Part shown: positions 1 to 6,139 of the stretch, piece by piece | Numbering within the stretch: position 1 is the first letter of the stretch | Layout: the number at the start of each line of letters is the position of its first letter | NCBI GenBank assembly: GCA_021812735.1 | Contig: JAKAMV010000250.1 | Coordinates: 1-10,822, forward strand | Direction: 5' to 3' | DNA length: 10,822 nt | Origin: Chloroflexota bacterium | GTDB lineage: Bacteria; Chloroflexota; Limnocylindria; Limnocylindrales; CSP1-4 | Made by a program: the position numbers and the translations under genes | The notes under the pieces: model-generated | The model's input: the letters and a program-made list of their open reading frames with translations, nothing else | Databases searched by the model: none | Told to the model about the DNA's origin: nothing

Positions 1-493
1 CCCGATGGCGTCGTCCGTCCGGCAAGACGCCGGAGATCTCGCGTTCGACGCAGCCGCCTCGGACGAGCTCGGCGCCTTCGGTGCGCCGAGCAAGCGGCTC
101 ACCGCCGATCCGTTCGTGACGGTGACCTGCGCCCGGTCGCGGCGATGCAGGCGCAAGCAGGTCGACCTCCACATCGATCGAGCGCCCCTCAATCTCAACC
201 GATCGAAGCCACCGGAACGGCTGGCCGAGCTGGGCGTAGCCCCGCTGGCGAAGCAGCTCCGCGATCGTGCGGTAGGCCTCGTCCGGGACGGAGATCGGAT
301 CGACGACGAGGTCGACGTCCAGGGTGCCGATGTACGGATCCTCGGCCCGATCACCGGTAAGCAACGGCGGGGCGCTGCCGCCCACGATCGTCAACGCATC
401 GGCGAAACCGGCGAGGACCGTCCACAGCTCGAGCAGTACGCGCTCGGCAGCAAGCACCGAGGCAGGGTCGTCGCGCGGGTCTACGGCAGCCAC
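1..493 (-). CDS. AbiEii-like nucleotidyltransferase toxin (3' end outside window)
   Basis: This is the probable toxin of a type IV (AbiE-like) toxin-antitoxin pair. AbiEii-family proteins are nucleotidyltransferases that modify target molecules with NTPs, while the partner represses transcription. About 164 residues are visible. Residues 37-40 (VGGS) followed by DVDLVVD (59-65) form the GS...DxD signature of the DNA polymerase beta-type fold, and D107/D111 in IDVEVDLL are candidates for the third carboxylate. The C-terminal part lies beyond base 1. The GTG start at 493-491 was chosen because it follows GAGGCGAG at a suitable distance and overlaps the upstream gene by 13 bases, implying translational coupling. 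No open frame was listed for it because its stop is off the window. The fold is fairly secure; the toxin role is inferred from pairing and family. Confidence 0.78.
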   Translation of the reverse strand, partial: MAAVDPRDDPASVLAAERVLLELWTVLAGFADALTIVGGSAPPLLTGDRAEDPYIGTLDVDLVVDPISVPDEAYRTIAELLRQRGYAQLGQPFRWLRSVEIEGRSIDVEVDLLAPASPRPGAGHRHERIGGEPLARRTEGAELVRGGCVEREISGVLPDGRRHR

Positions 494-1527
494 AGCTCGC
501 CTCGCTCGCGCATGAACTCCGCTGCGTCTGCAGCCGCCCCGCCGCGGCGCACGAGGTCCACGTAGATCTGTGGCCGGCTCACAAGCCGCAGTCCTTCGCG
601 CTCGAAGGCGCCGTCGAGCACGCCGGCGTCGGACGGCTTGATCAGGACAAGGTTGCCGCCCCGGGGGACCGCCGTCAGTTGTAGCGACCGATCCCAGTCC
701 GCGACGTCATCGACGTACATCTCGACGCGGCTGTACCGCGCGAACGGCGCGATCCTGTCAGCAGCGGCGTCGGCCGTGATGGCGTACCGACCGGCGTCCG
801 CGGACCCCCGGATCATCTGGAGCAGGTTCTCGGTGCCGGGTACGGTCGCTACGCGCTCCGAGACCGAGTCCTTTGGGCGGGGGGCGGAAGCCCAGGCGTC
901 GAGCAGCCCATCTCGATCGCGCACGCGATTGTCGCCGCGCGCGCGGCTCATGTATGCGTCCCGCGCCAGGGTCTTGAAGACCCGACTCACGAAGCCGAGC
1001 GTGAGACCCGCCCGGCCAGCCATATCGTCGAGCGTCCAGGGGCGTTGGGGTTCGATCAGTAGCCACCGCACGACGCGCAGCGGCCCACCCGAGAACAGGT
1101 CGGCGACATACCGCGTCTCGGGAGCACCGGCCTTGCGCCGGCGCTGGCCTCGCTTCAGGTGCTCGACGAAGAGACCGCCGAGAGCGATCCGGCAGTCTCC
1201 CTCAGGCTCCAGCCAACTGATGCCCGCCCTGCCGAGGATCTCACGAGCCCTCGACCCGATCTCAGGCGAAACGAGGATCGCGGGTCCGCATCGCTGAAGC
1301 CAGGGGATGAGTCGGGCGACCTCCGCCGGCTCAGCTCTTGACTTGAACTCCACACAGGCCCCGATGCGCTCGCCCGTTGGCGACGTCAGGTCGACGTACG
1401 CATCAGCCCGGATGTCCCCCGCTCGCTCTTCCCGGCGCAAGGCCACTCGCCAGCCTGCGGGCAGCATCCTTTCCAGCGCCTCGCGGAAGGTCTGCTCGGG
1501 TCCGTACGACTGCGCTACTTGTACCAT
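481..1527 (-). CDS. AbiEi-like antitoxin/regulator with nuclease-like N-terminus
   Basis: 348 residues. The N-terminal ~125 residues look like a PD-(D/E)XK fold: acidic residues in ADAYVDL (41-47), then the strand ACVEFKS with E60 and K62, then alternating helix and strand ending near DCRIAL. A winged helix follows (about 164-210, TLDDMAGRAGLTLGFVSRVF with a basic wing). The C-terminal part (about 245-345), with YAITADAAA, VEMYVDD, LVLIKPSD and PQIYVDL, resembles AbiEi-type antitoxins. The ATG lies 8 bases after an extended -10 box, so the mRNA is probably leaderless. It overlaps the nucleotidyltransferase gene by 13 bases. Inferred role: transcriptional autorepressor and antitoxin. Whether the nuclease-like domain is catalytic or only structural cannot be told from the sequence. 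Family assignment rests on recalled resemblance. Confidence 0.75.
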   Translation of the reverse strand: MVQVAQSYGPEQTFREALERMLPAGWRVALRREERAGDIRADAYVDLTSPTGERIGACVEFKSRAEPAEVARLIPWLQRCGPAILVSPEIGSRAREILGRAGISWLEPEGDCRIALGGLFVEHLKRGQRRRKAGAPETRYVADLFSGGPLRVVRWLLIEPQRPWTLDDMAGRAGLTLGFVSRVFKTLARDAYMSRARGDNRVRDRDGLLDAWASAPRPKDSVSERVATVPGTENLLQMIRGSADAGRYAITADAAADRIAPFARYSRVEMYVDDVADWDRSLQLTAVPRGGNLVLIKPSDAGVLDGAFEREGLRLVSRPQIYVDLVRRGGAAADAAEFMRERGELWLP

Positions 1528-1572
1528 TGCTGTCCACTATACCACAGCGGTACAACTGGCTGACGCGGTACA
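1520..1572 (-). promoter_or_regulatory. Leaderless promoter with three GGTACA half-sites for the AbiE-like operon
   Basis: On the minus strand an extended -10, TGGTATAGT (hexamer at 1541-1536), sits 8 bases before the ATG at 1527, which places transcription initiation at or next to the start codon. No good -35 is visible. The element GCGGTACA occurs twice in direct orientation (1547-1554 and 1565-1572), and its inverse TGTACC lies at 1520-1525 across the start codon. This arrangement is a plausible operator for the winged helix of the first gene. The binding role is inferred. Confidence 0.55.
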
Positions 1573-1623
1573 GATCATGAGGAGGCCCGGCCGTCCACCG
1601 CGCCCGACCCAGTGCTTCACCCC

Positions 1624-1676
1624 TTGACGGACTATCCGCAACGAACGCATGATGCTGCGGATGTTTCGTACGAGGG
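1624..1676 (+). promoter_or_regulatory. Promoter, inverted-repeat operator and RBS of the HTH-PIN operon
   Basis: TTGACG (1624-1629) and CATGAT (1648-1653) are 18 bases apart and make a reasonable sigma-70-type promoter. A perfect inverted repeat, ATCCGCA (1634-1640) and TGCGGAT (1656-1662), flanks the -10, as expected for an autoregulating antitoxin. GAGGG (1672-1676) is the likely ribosome binding site, 7 bases before the GTG at 1684. The promoter position argues against the more upstream GTG at 1612 as the start, because that codon would precede transcription initiation. Confidence 0.55.
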
Positions 1677-1683
1677 CCGGGCA

Positions 1684-2190
1684 GTGACGTCTGCCACAGA
1701 GGATCGCGAACCTGTCGTCGCGGCGCGGGACGAGGCTGCGCTGCTCGCGGAGATCGATCGGATCCTGCTGACCGCTCCGGTGGGCACGGTGGCGCTTGTC
1801 GGACCCGGAGGTGACCGTGGGGAGCTGCCGGCGTCGCTGTGCCGCGTCCTGGTCCAGGCGGTACGGGAACTCGTCATCGGCAACGGCGTGGCCGTCCTGC
1901 CAGCGGCGGCAGAGCTGACGACCCAGCGCGCGGCGGACCTGCTGAACGTCTCCCGTCCCTACCTGATCTCGCTGCTGGAGCGGGGTGAGATCCGGTACCG
2001 AACGGTCGGGACCCATCGTCGCGTCAAGCTCTCCGATCTCGTCGCGTACCAGGCGAAGCGCGACGCGGAGCGACGGCGAAGGCTCGATGCCCTGACCCGA
2101 GACGGCGACGAGCTGGGCCTCTATCGAGCGACTCGACGGAAGACCGCCGCTCGCGCCGCCGAGACACCAGAGCCCTTCGCCGACCGATGA
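1684..2190 (+). CDS. Excisionase-type HTH antitoxin partner of PIN toxin
   Basis: 168 residues from the chosen GTG. An N-terminal helical region of about 75 residues is followed by a MerR/excisionase-type helix-turn-helix at about 78-120: LTTQRAADLLNVSRPYLIS, then the wing GEIRYRTVGTHRRVKLSDL. The C-terminal tail is rich in arginine and lysine. This architecture directly upstream of a PIN gene is a recognised type II toxin-antitoxin arrangement in high-GC bacteria, with the HTH protein as DNA-binding antitoxin. The stop codon overlaps the start of the PIN gene (ATGA), so the two are translationally coupled. An in-frame GTG at 1612 would add 24 residues but lies upstream of the predicted promoter start. 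Confidence 0.8.
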   Translation: MTSATEDREPVVAARDEAALLAEIDRILLTAPVGTVALVGPGGDRGELPASLCRVLVQAVRELVIGNGVAVLPAAAELTTQRAADLLNVSRPYLISLLERGEIRYRTVGTHRRVKLSDLVAYQAKRDAERRRRLDALTRDGDELGLYRATRRKTAARAAETPEPFADR

Positions 2191-2837
2191 GCGGCTGGGT
2201 CGCCTGCCTCGACGCAAGCGTCCTCATCCCGATGCCGACGGCGGACACGCTGCTCCGGTTCGCCCATGCCGGCCTCTATCGCCCCGTGTGGAGCGACCAG
2301 ATCCTCGTCGAGGTGAAGAGGAACCTCGTCGCAGGTTGGGAGTCGGTGACCGCCGAGCGAGCCGAGCGCAGGATCGCGATGATGCGTGCCGCGTTCCCGG
2401 AGGCGCTGGTGCCGAGTCCCGGCCCCGTCCCCGCGGTCCCCGTTGCCGTGCATCCCAAGGACAGGCACGTTGTCACCACCGCGGTGGTCGCACGGGCGGA
2501 TGTCATCGTGACCGACAACGTCCGCCACTTCGCACGCCGGGAGCTCGCCGGGGACATCGGGCTCCTCGTGCAGACCGCCAACGAGTTCCTCGTCGACCGG
2601 TGGGCGGTCGACCGGCGGGCCGCGGCTGCAGCCATCGCCGACCAGATCGCCGCCCTCGGCGACCCGCCGCGCAGTCGGCAGGAGCAGCTCGAGGCCTTCC
2701 GATCGGCCGGCCTCGGCACCTTCGCGAGAGTGCTTGAGAGCGACTGGAACCTCGTCGAGGAGGCGGCGTCCCGCTTGAGGGATCGCCGGACGGATCCCCC
2801 TACCGGCCTCGCCGAGCCGCCATCGCGTAGGCCATGA
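2187..2837 (+). CDS. PIN-domain ribonuclease toxin
   Basis: 216 residues. The PIN fold spans about residues 5-135 with the acidic set intact: D9 in CLDASVL, E42 in ILVEVKRNL, D92 in HPKDRHVV and D110 in VTDN. PIN proteins of this kind are magnesium-dependent RNases and act as toxins when paired with an antitoxin. The ~80-residue C-terminal extension, helical and arginine-rich with NLVEEAASRLRD, is typical of the longer PIN subgroup that partners HTH antitoxins rather than short VapC. Start and stop overlap as ATGA with the upstream antitoxin gene. Its 3' end overlaps the convergent small gene by 38 bases, so the two transcripts are antisense at their tails. The RNA target cannot be inferred. 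Confidence 0.82.
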   Translation: MSGWVACLDASVLIPMPTADTLLRFAHAGLYRPVWSDQILVEVKRNLVAGWESVTAERAERRIAMMRAAFPEALVPSPGPVPAVPVAVHPKDRHVVTTAVVARADVIVTDNVRHFARRELAGDIGLLVQTANEFLVDRWAVDRRAAAAAIADQIAALGDPPRSRQEQLEAFRSAGLGTFARVLESDWNLVEEAASRLRDRRTDPPTGLAEPPSRRP

Positions 2838-3147
2838 ACCACGCCTCGGTGGACTCGGCGGTCGAGCCGTACACGTTGTCGCCCAGCAGGAAGTCGCACA
2901 CCACCTCGCGGGCCCGCGCGATCTCCCGCCGCCGTGGGCCGGCCCAGCGATCGTCCGCCAGCGTCAGGTCGAGGAGGTCGAGCGCTCGATCGACGGCGCC
3001 TGCGAACCGTTCTGGGTCCCCGGCAGCCCGCGCCCTGATGGCGCGCTCGACCTCGGCGCCCGCGTTCCCGAGCTGCTCGGCGAGCGTCATCTCGCCCCAT
3101 CGCCCGGCGGCGAGGTCGCGGTGGAGGGGCGGATCGCGGCGAGCCAC
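2800..3147 (-). CDS. Small helical conserved protein of unknown function
   Basis: 115 residues from GTG 3147, or 96 from the ATG at 3090. It is predicted all-helical, with MTLAEQLGNAGAEVERAI near the N-terminus, ALDLLDLTLADDRW in the middle and REVVCDFLLGDNVYGS towards the end, followed by AWFMAYAMAAR. I recall these phrases from an uncharacterised family of roughly 100-115-residue bacterial and archaeal proteins in which a tryptophan precedes the MTLAEQ segment. That is why the longer start is preferred, although neither start has a good ribosome binding site. No HEPN Rx4-6H motif or other catalytic signature is visible. It lies 65 bases downstream of the winged-helix gene on the same strand, suggesting one transcript and a joint role. 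Function is unknown. Confidence 0.62.
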   Translation of the reverse strand: MARRDPPLHRDLAAGRWGEMTLAEQLGNAGAEVERAIRARAAGDPERFAGAVDRALDLLDLTLADDRWAGPRRREIARAREVVCDFLLGDNVYGSTAESTEAWFMAYAMAARRGR

Positions 3148-3212
3148 AGTGCGTGAAGGGTAGCGCCGCCGTCCTGCCTCGGGATCGCTTCTGTCATCCG
3201 GTGGGAGTGTCC

Positions 3213-4136
3213 CTACGACACCACCAACGTTCCGGCGATCTCCTCGACCCACTCGTCGTACGCACCGAGGAACGCCGGCCCGACCCGTGCCAGGTCCGGC
3301 CGCGGCAGGCGCGCGCGGGCGATCTCGGCTGCAAGCCGTTCGACCGAGGCACGGGCCTCCACCAGTCGAACCTGCTCGCTCGCCGCCTCTGTCGTGTCCA
3401 GCAGGGCGGCCGTCGCCAGGGCGACATGCCAGCGCGCGACCCAGTCAAGCGGGGCGCGCGCGCGGGGCAGCGCCAGCCACGAACGGAATGGCGACGCCTC
3501 GGGCAGGCTCACGCGGTCGCGGTTCTGCGTGCGGCCGACCTCGACGATGCCGGCGAGCCTCAGCGAATCGACAGCGACCGCGACGTTACGTTTGGTGAAC
3601 CGCGTCGCACGGGCCAGGTCCGCGATCGTGAGAGCGCCGTTCGGGTCGGCCAGCAGGACCGCGACGATATCGGCGCGCGCGTTCACGCCGAACGCGGAAC
3701 GCAGACGCCACACGAGCCGCGGCGGGCCGGCCAGATCCCGGACGAGCACCTTGACTCGGGCGATCCGCTGGCCCTGCCGGCCGGCGGCGAACGGCCAGAG
3801 TGGCCCTCCGCTCACCGCGACGTCGGCGGAGAACCGGGCGAGGGGATTGCCGGCGACTTCCATCTCGCGCGCGACCGTCTTGAGGCGGCTCACGCTGACG
3901 GCATGGCCGAATGCCACGCACCAGTCGACGCCGGCCTCGCGCACTCGCGCGTCCTCGGCGCGATCAAGCGTGGTTGTCGCGCCGATCAGCGCCTCGATGT
4001 CGACGACGTCCGTCTCCGCCGGGCCCGCGAGCTGACACCCGAGAGCGATCCACTGCGCGGCGAGCCGGTCCGCGATCGCGTCGCGCAGCCTAGTCGAGCG
4101 CGCCACCGGCTCGTGCCATGTCGTGCATGGCGGCAT
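3213..4136 (-). CDS. Winged-helix protein of unknown function, possible regulator of small helical partner
   Basis: 307 residues from ATG 4136; a TTG at 4163 would add nine. The N-terminal ~110 residues contain an acidic-helical region (VVDIEALIGATTTLDRAEDA, then DWCVAFGHAVSVSRLKTVAR). The centre is a clear MarR/ArsR-like winged helix: RLRSAFGVNARADIVAVLL (144-162), helix-turn-helix IADLARATRFTKRNVAVAVD (171-190) and a wing around GIVEVGRTQNRDRVSL. The C-terminal ~90 residues are helical. I recognise the type as a widespread but uncharacterised family of about 300 residues. A 17-bp palindrome lies just upstream, consistent with autoregulation. The next gene on the same strand is the small helical protein. 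A toxin-antitoxin-like role for the pair is my inference. Confidence 0.7.
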   Translation of the reverse strand: MPPCTTWHEPVARSTRLRDAIADRLAAQWIALGCQLAGPAETDVVDIEALIGATTTLDRAEDARVREAGVDWCVAFGHAVSVSRLKTVAREMEVAGNPLARFSADVAVSGGPLWPFAAGRQGQRIARVKVLVRDLAGPPRLVWRLRSAFGVNARADIVAVLLADPNGALTIADLARATRFTKRNVAVAVDSLRLAGIVEVGRTQNRDRVSLPEASPFRSWLALPRARAPLDWVARWHVALATAALLDTTEAASEQVRLVEARASVERLAAEIARARLPRPDLARVGPAFLGAYDEWVEEIAGTLVVS

Positions 4137-4163
4137 CGTCGCATGGGCGAACGCGCAAATCAA

Positions 4164-4180
4164 GTACTCGTTACGAGAAC
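4164..4180. promoter_or_regulatory. 17-bp palindrome, candidate operator
   Basis: GTACTCGTTACGAGAAC reads as GTnCTCGTnACGAGnAC, a palindrome broken only at the centre and one symmetric pair. It sits directly before the TTG/ATG starts of the winged-helix gene and next to a weak minus-strand -10 (TAGAGT, 4184-4179). It also lies in the divergent gap shared with the methyltransferase gene. Likely the binding site of the winged-helix protein; binding is inferred. Confidence 0.45.
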
Positions 4181-4369
4181 TCTATCCATGCTCAGACGCG
4201 CCCGGCATTCTGATCTGCCTGCCGTCCGGCTCTCGACGGCGGCGATCGTGGCGCGTACGGTCACGGGTTGGCGGGAGGCTCCGACGCGCGGCCTGATGTT
4301 CCGGCCGCCGGGACCGCGCCGAGCCACTGGCGAGACCGACCCGCGAGCTCGAGGCAGGAGGGTCTCGCG

Positions 4370-5095
4370 ATGCGCCGGTGGGTGCTCGTGACGACCGGGG
4401 CGGCGGCCCTGGCCGGCATCGGCGTCGCCGTCGCCCGGTCGAAGGGAGGGGCCGACATGGGTCTGCGCAGGTCGTACGCGTACGCGTTGTTCGGGGTGCC
4501 GCATGGTCCGATCGGATGGGTCGGCGTCCGGTTGATGGCAGCGCGGAAGGGGTCGTTCTACCGGGCGATGGCCGCCGAGCTGGACCTCCGGCCCGATGAC
4601 GTCCTCCTCGACGTCGGCTGCGGGTCCGCGGGACTGCTGGTCGAGCAGGCCTCGCAGGTGTCCCACGTCGCCGGCCTGGACGCCTCGGAGATGCAGGTCG
4701 AGGCGGCCCGACGGCGACTCGCCGGCCGCCTCGCGGCAGGGACGGCCGAGATCGTCCTGGGCGACGCCGCGGCCCTGCCGTGGGAGGACGGACGCTTCAG
4801 CGTGGTGGCCTCGCTCGACACCATGAAGTTCATCCCGGATCCAGGGGGAGCTCTCCGGGAGATGGTCCGGGTCCTCCGGCCGGGCGGACGCGCCGTGGTC
4901 ACCGTGAGCGACGCGGCGAAATCCCCCGTGGGGAGCACCGCTCGGTCGGGCACGCTCGACGCCTGGGGGATGTGGTACTGGAGCGATGCCGACGCGCGGC
5001 GGATGGCGGAGGACGCCGGCCTCGTCGACGTCACCGTCTCCGTGCTCCCGGTGTTCTCCAAGCCCCTGTTCGTCCGGGGCGCCAAGCCGGCCTAG
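4370..5095 (+). CDS. Membrane-anchored class I SAM-dependent methyltransferase
   Basis: 241 residues. After a basic MRRW start there is one hydrophobic segment (about 5-22, ending AGIGVAVA), likely an uncleaved anchor placing the enzyme on the inner face of the membrane. The Methyltransf_11-like fold follows: motif I DVGCGS (81-86), the acidic loop GLDAS (102-106), GDAAALPW (131-138), and PDPGG...VLRPGG (157-173). The substrate is not identifiable. Ubiquinone/sterol-type small-molecule methyltransferases share these motifs. The start is well defined: a perfect AGGAGG (4356-4361) lies 8 bases before the ATG. It stands alone, divergent from the winged-helix gene and convergent with the VapC gene, so no pathway partner is visible here. 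Confidence 0.85.
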   Translation: MRRWVLVTTGAAALAGIGVAVARSKGGADMGLRRSYAYALFGVPHGPIGWVGVRLMAARKGSFYRAMAAELDLRPDDVLLDVGCGSAGLLVEQASQVSHVAGLDASEMQVEAARRRLAGRLAAGTAEIVLGDAAALPWEDGRFSVVASLDTMKFIPDPGGALREMVRVLRPGGRAVVTVSDAAKSPVGSTARSGTLDAWGMWYWSDADARRMAEDAGLVDVTVSVLPVFSKPLFVRGAKPA

Positions 5096-5133
5096 CCCTG
5101 TTCTCGGGCGCCGGGCCGAGCGCAGGCACATCG

Positions 5134-5151
5134 CGAAGGCTGACGCCTTCG
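5134..5151. terminator. Short hairpin between convergent genes
   Basis: CGAAGGC and GCCTTCG form a perfect 7-bp stem with a TGAC loop, 38 bases after the methyltransferase stop and 73 bases after the VapC stop on the other strand. It could act in both directions, but there is no T tract, so a terminator role is only plausible. Confidence 0.35.
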
Positions 5152-5154
5152 GGC

Positions 5155-5215
5155 GGCCACGGGTCACAGCCTCGGGCACGGGGCCACAGCCTTCGGCCAC
5201 GGGGGCACAGCCGTC
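5155..5215. repeat. Three degenerate ~20-bp tandem units
   Basis: Three consecutive units (5155-5173, 5174-5194, 5195-5215) share the pattern GGsCACGGG followed by nnCACAGCCnTC, with small length and base differences. They fill the gap between two convergent genes. They encode nothing evident, and no function can be assigned. Confidence 0.5.
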
Positions 5216-5223
5216 GCATCGCG

Positions 5224-5631
5224 TCAGCCGACCAGCTCGACTCCTGCGGTCCGGGCGGCCCTCCGCAACCCCTCGTAGATCGTGGCGAGCGGGAGGCCAC
5301 GGCGCGCTGCCAGCGCGAGGTAGGCGGCGTCGTAGGCGGTCAGATCGAGAGAGAGCGCGAGATCCACTACTTCCCCGAGGGCTGTCGGAAGGTCGATGGG
5401 TTCGATCCCGATCGGCAGCGCCGCGAGGAGCTCGCGAAGGCGTGCGATGTCGGCCAGGACGAGCCTGCCCCGCCGCTCGGCCGTCCGGAGCGCGTTGGCG
5501 ACCTCGAGCGGCCAGATCGCCGGGGCGACCGCACCCTCGTCGGCGAGCGCCTCGAGCGCGGCCTCCGCGGTCGCAGAGCCCTCGTCCTCGAAGCACCACG
5601 CGAGTACGACGGACGCGTCCACCACGATCAC
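5224..5631 (-). CDS. vapC: VapC-family PIN ribonuclease toxin
   Basis: 135 residues, the usual VapC length. It has a PIN fold with D5 in VVDASVV, E43 in WPLEVANAL and D101 in TAYDAAYLALA. The fourth acidic position is altered: residues 113-121 read LPLATIYEG, where most relatives have LATxD, so an aspartate is replaced by Y119. VapC proteins are magnesium-dependent RNases that cleave tRNA or rRNA and are held inactive by the cognate antitoxin. The GTG start (5631) overlaps the antitoxin stop as GTGA, with GAGGGG upstream, so expression is coupled. The substitution may weaken metal binding, although the fourth acid is the least strictly conserved of the set. Confidence 0.87.
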   Translation of the reverse strand: MIVVDASVVLAWCFEDEGSATAEAALEALADEGAVAPAIWPLEVANALRTAERRGRLVLADIARLRELLAALPIGIEPIDLPTALGEVVDLALSLDLTAYDAAYLALAARRGLPLATIYEGLRRAARTAGVELVG

Positions 5632-5870
5632 GTTCGGCGCCCCTCGTCGATGAGCTCGCGGATCGTGACGCCGCCGAGGCGATGGCCCCGTCGGAAGGAG
5701 CGGAGGTCTGCCACGGCATCTGCGGTCGCGGAAGCCGAGCGCCCGGAGGCGGGCGTCAGGACCGCGACCGCGACCCCGTGCTTCGTGATCGTGATCGACT
5801 CTCCCTCGGCGACCTCGTCGAGGAGTCGGGGCAGATGGGTCTTCGCCTCGTAGGCGCCGATCCTTCGCAT
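5628..5870 (-). CDS. Phd/YefM-family antitoxin of the VapC pair
   Basis: 80 residues. The N-terminus MRRIGAYEAKTHLPRLLDEV, then GESITITKHGVAVAVLTP, is the characteristic Phd/YefM DNA-binding dimer domain. The C-terminal ~30 residues, including LGGVTIRELIDEGRRT, form the toxin-neutralising tail. The start is fixed by AAGGAG 7 bases before the ATG. Antitoxins of this family bind their own promoter and block the toxin active site. Promoter and repeated sites lie immediately upstream (5907-5952). The stop codon overlaps the toxin GTG. Confidence 0.87.
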   Translation of the reverse strand: MRRIGAYEAKTHLPRLLDEVAEGESITITKHGVAVAVLTPASGRSASATADAVADLRSFRRGHRLGGVTIRELIDEGRRT

Positions 5871-5906
5871 CTGGAGGCTCCTTGATAGGTCGGCCTTGGG
5901 CCAATC

Positions 5907-5952
5907 AGACTGGTCGGAGACTAGTCTAGCCACACTGCGGCTCGCGTGTCGA
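5907..5952 (-). promoter_or_regulatory. Promoter and operator of the Phd-VapC operon
   Basis: On the minus strand TCGACA (5952-5947) and TAGACT (5928-5923) are separated by 18 bases, close to consensus. A perfect palindrome AGACTAGTCT (5918-5927) overlaps the -10. A near copy of its half (AGACTGGTC, 5907-5915) lies 11 bases from AGACTAGTC (5918-5926) in direct orientation. This is a fitting operator for the Phd-type antitoxin. Confidence 0.55.
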
Positions 5953-6139
5953 CCCGTCGCGGTCGACCGTGGGCGACACCCGAGCCGGCACCAGCGTCGT
6001 GCACGCCTCTCTCCTGCGGATCATCAGCCGGGCCCGCTCGGTCGCGGACCGGGTATTCGGTCGCGCCGCGATGCTGTCCGGTCCGCCCGTCAGGTCCGAC
6101 CCTGGCTGACCGCAGCTGCCGATGGAGGGGAAGCAGTCC

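Noticed and set aside
5..565. Plus-strand open frame at the left edge
   Set aside because: The minus strand here encodes the nucleotidyltransferase with GGS and DVD motifs; the plus-strand translation has no recognisable content.
3153..4391. Long plus-strand open frame opposite the winged-helix gene
   Set aside because: Its translation is low-complexity and rich in R, G, P and A with no domain; the opposite strand encodes a coherent winged-helix protein.
4160..5719. 519-codon minus-strand open frame across the methyltransferase and VapC genes
   Set aside because: The translation is arginine/glycine-rich without motifs and crosses several well-supported genes in other frames.
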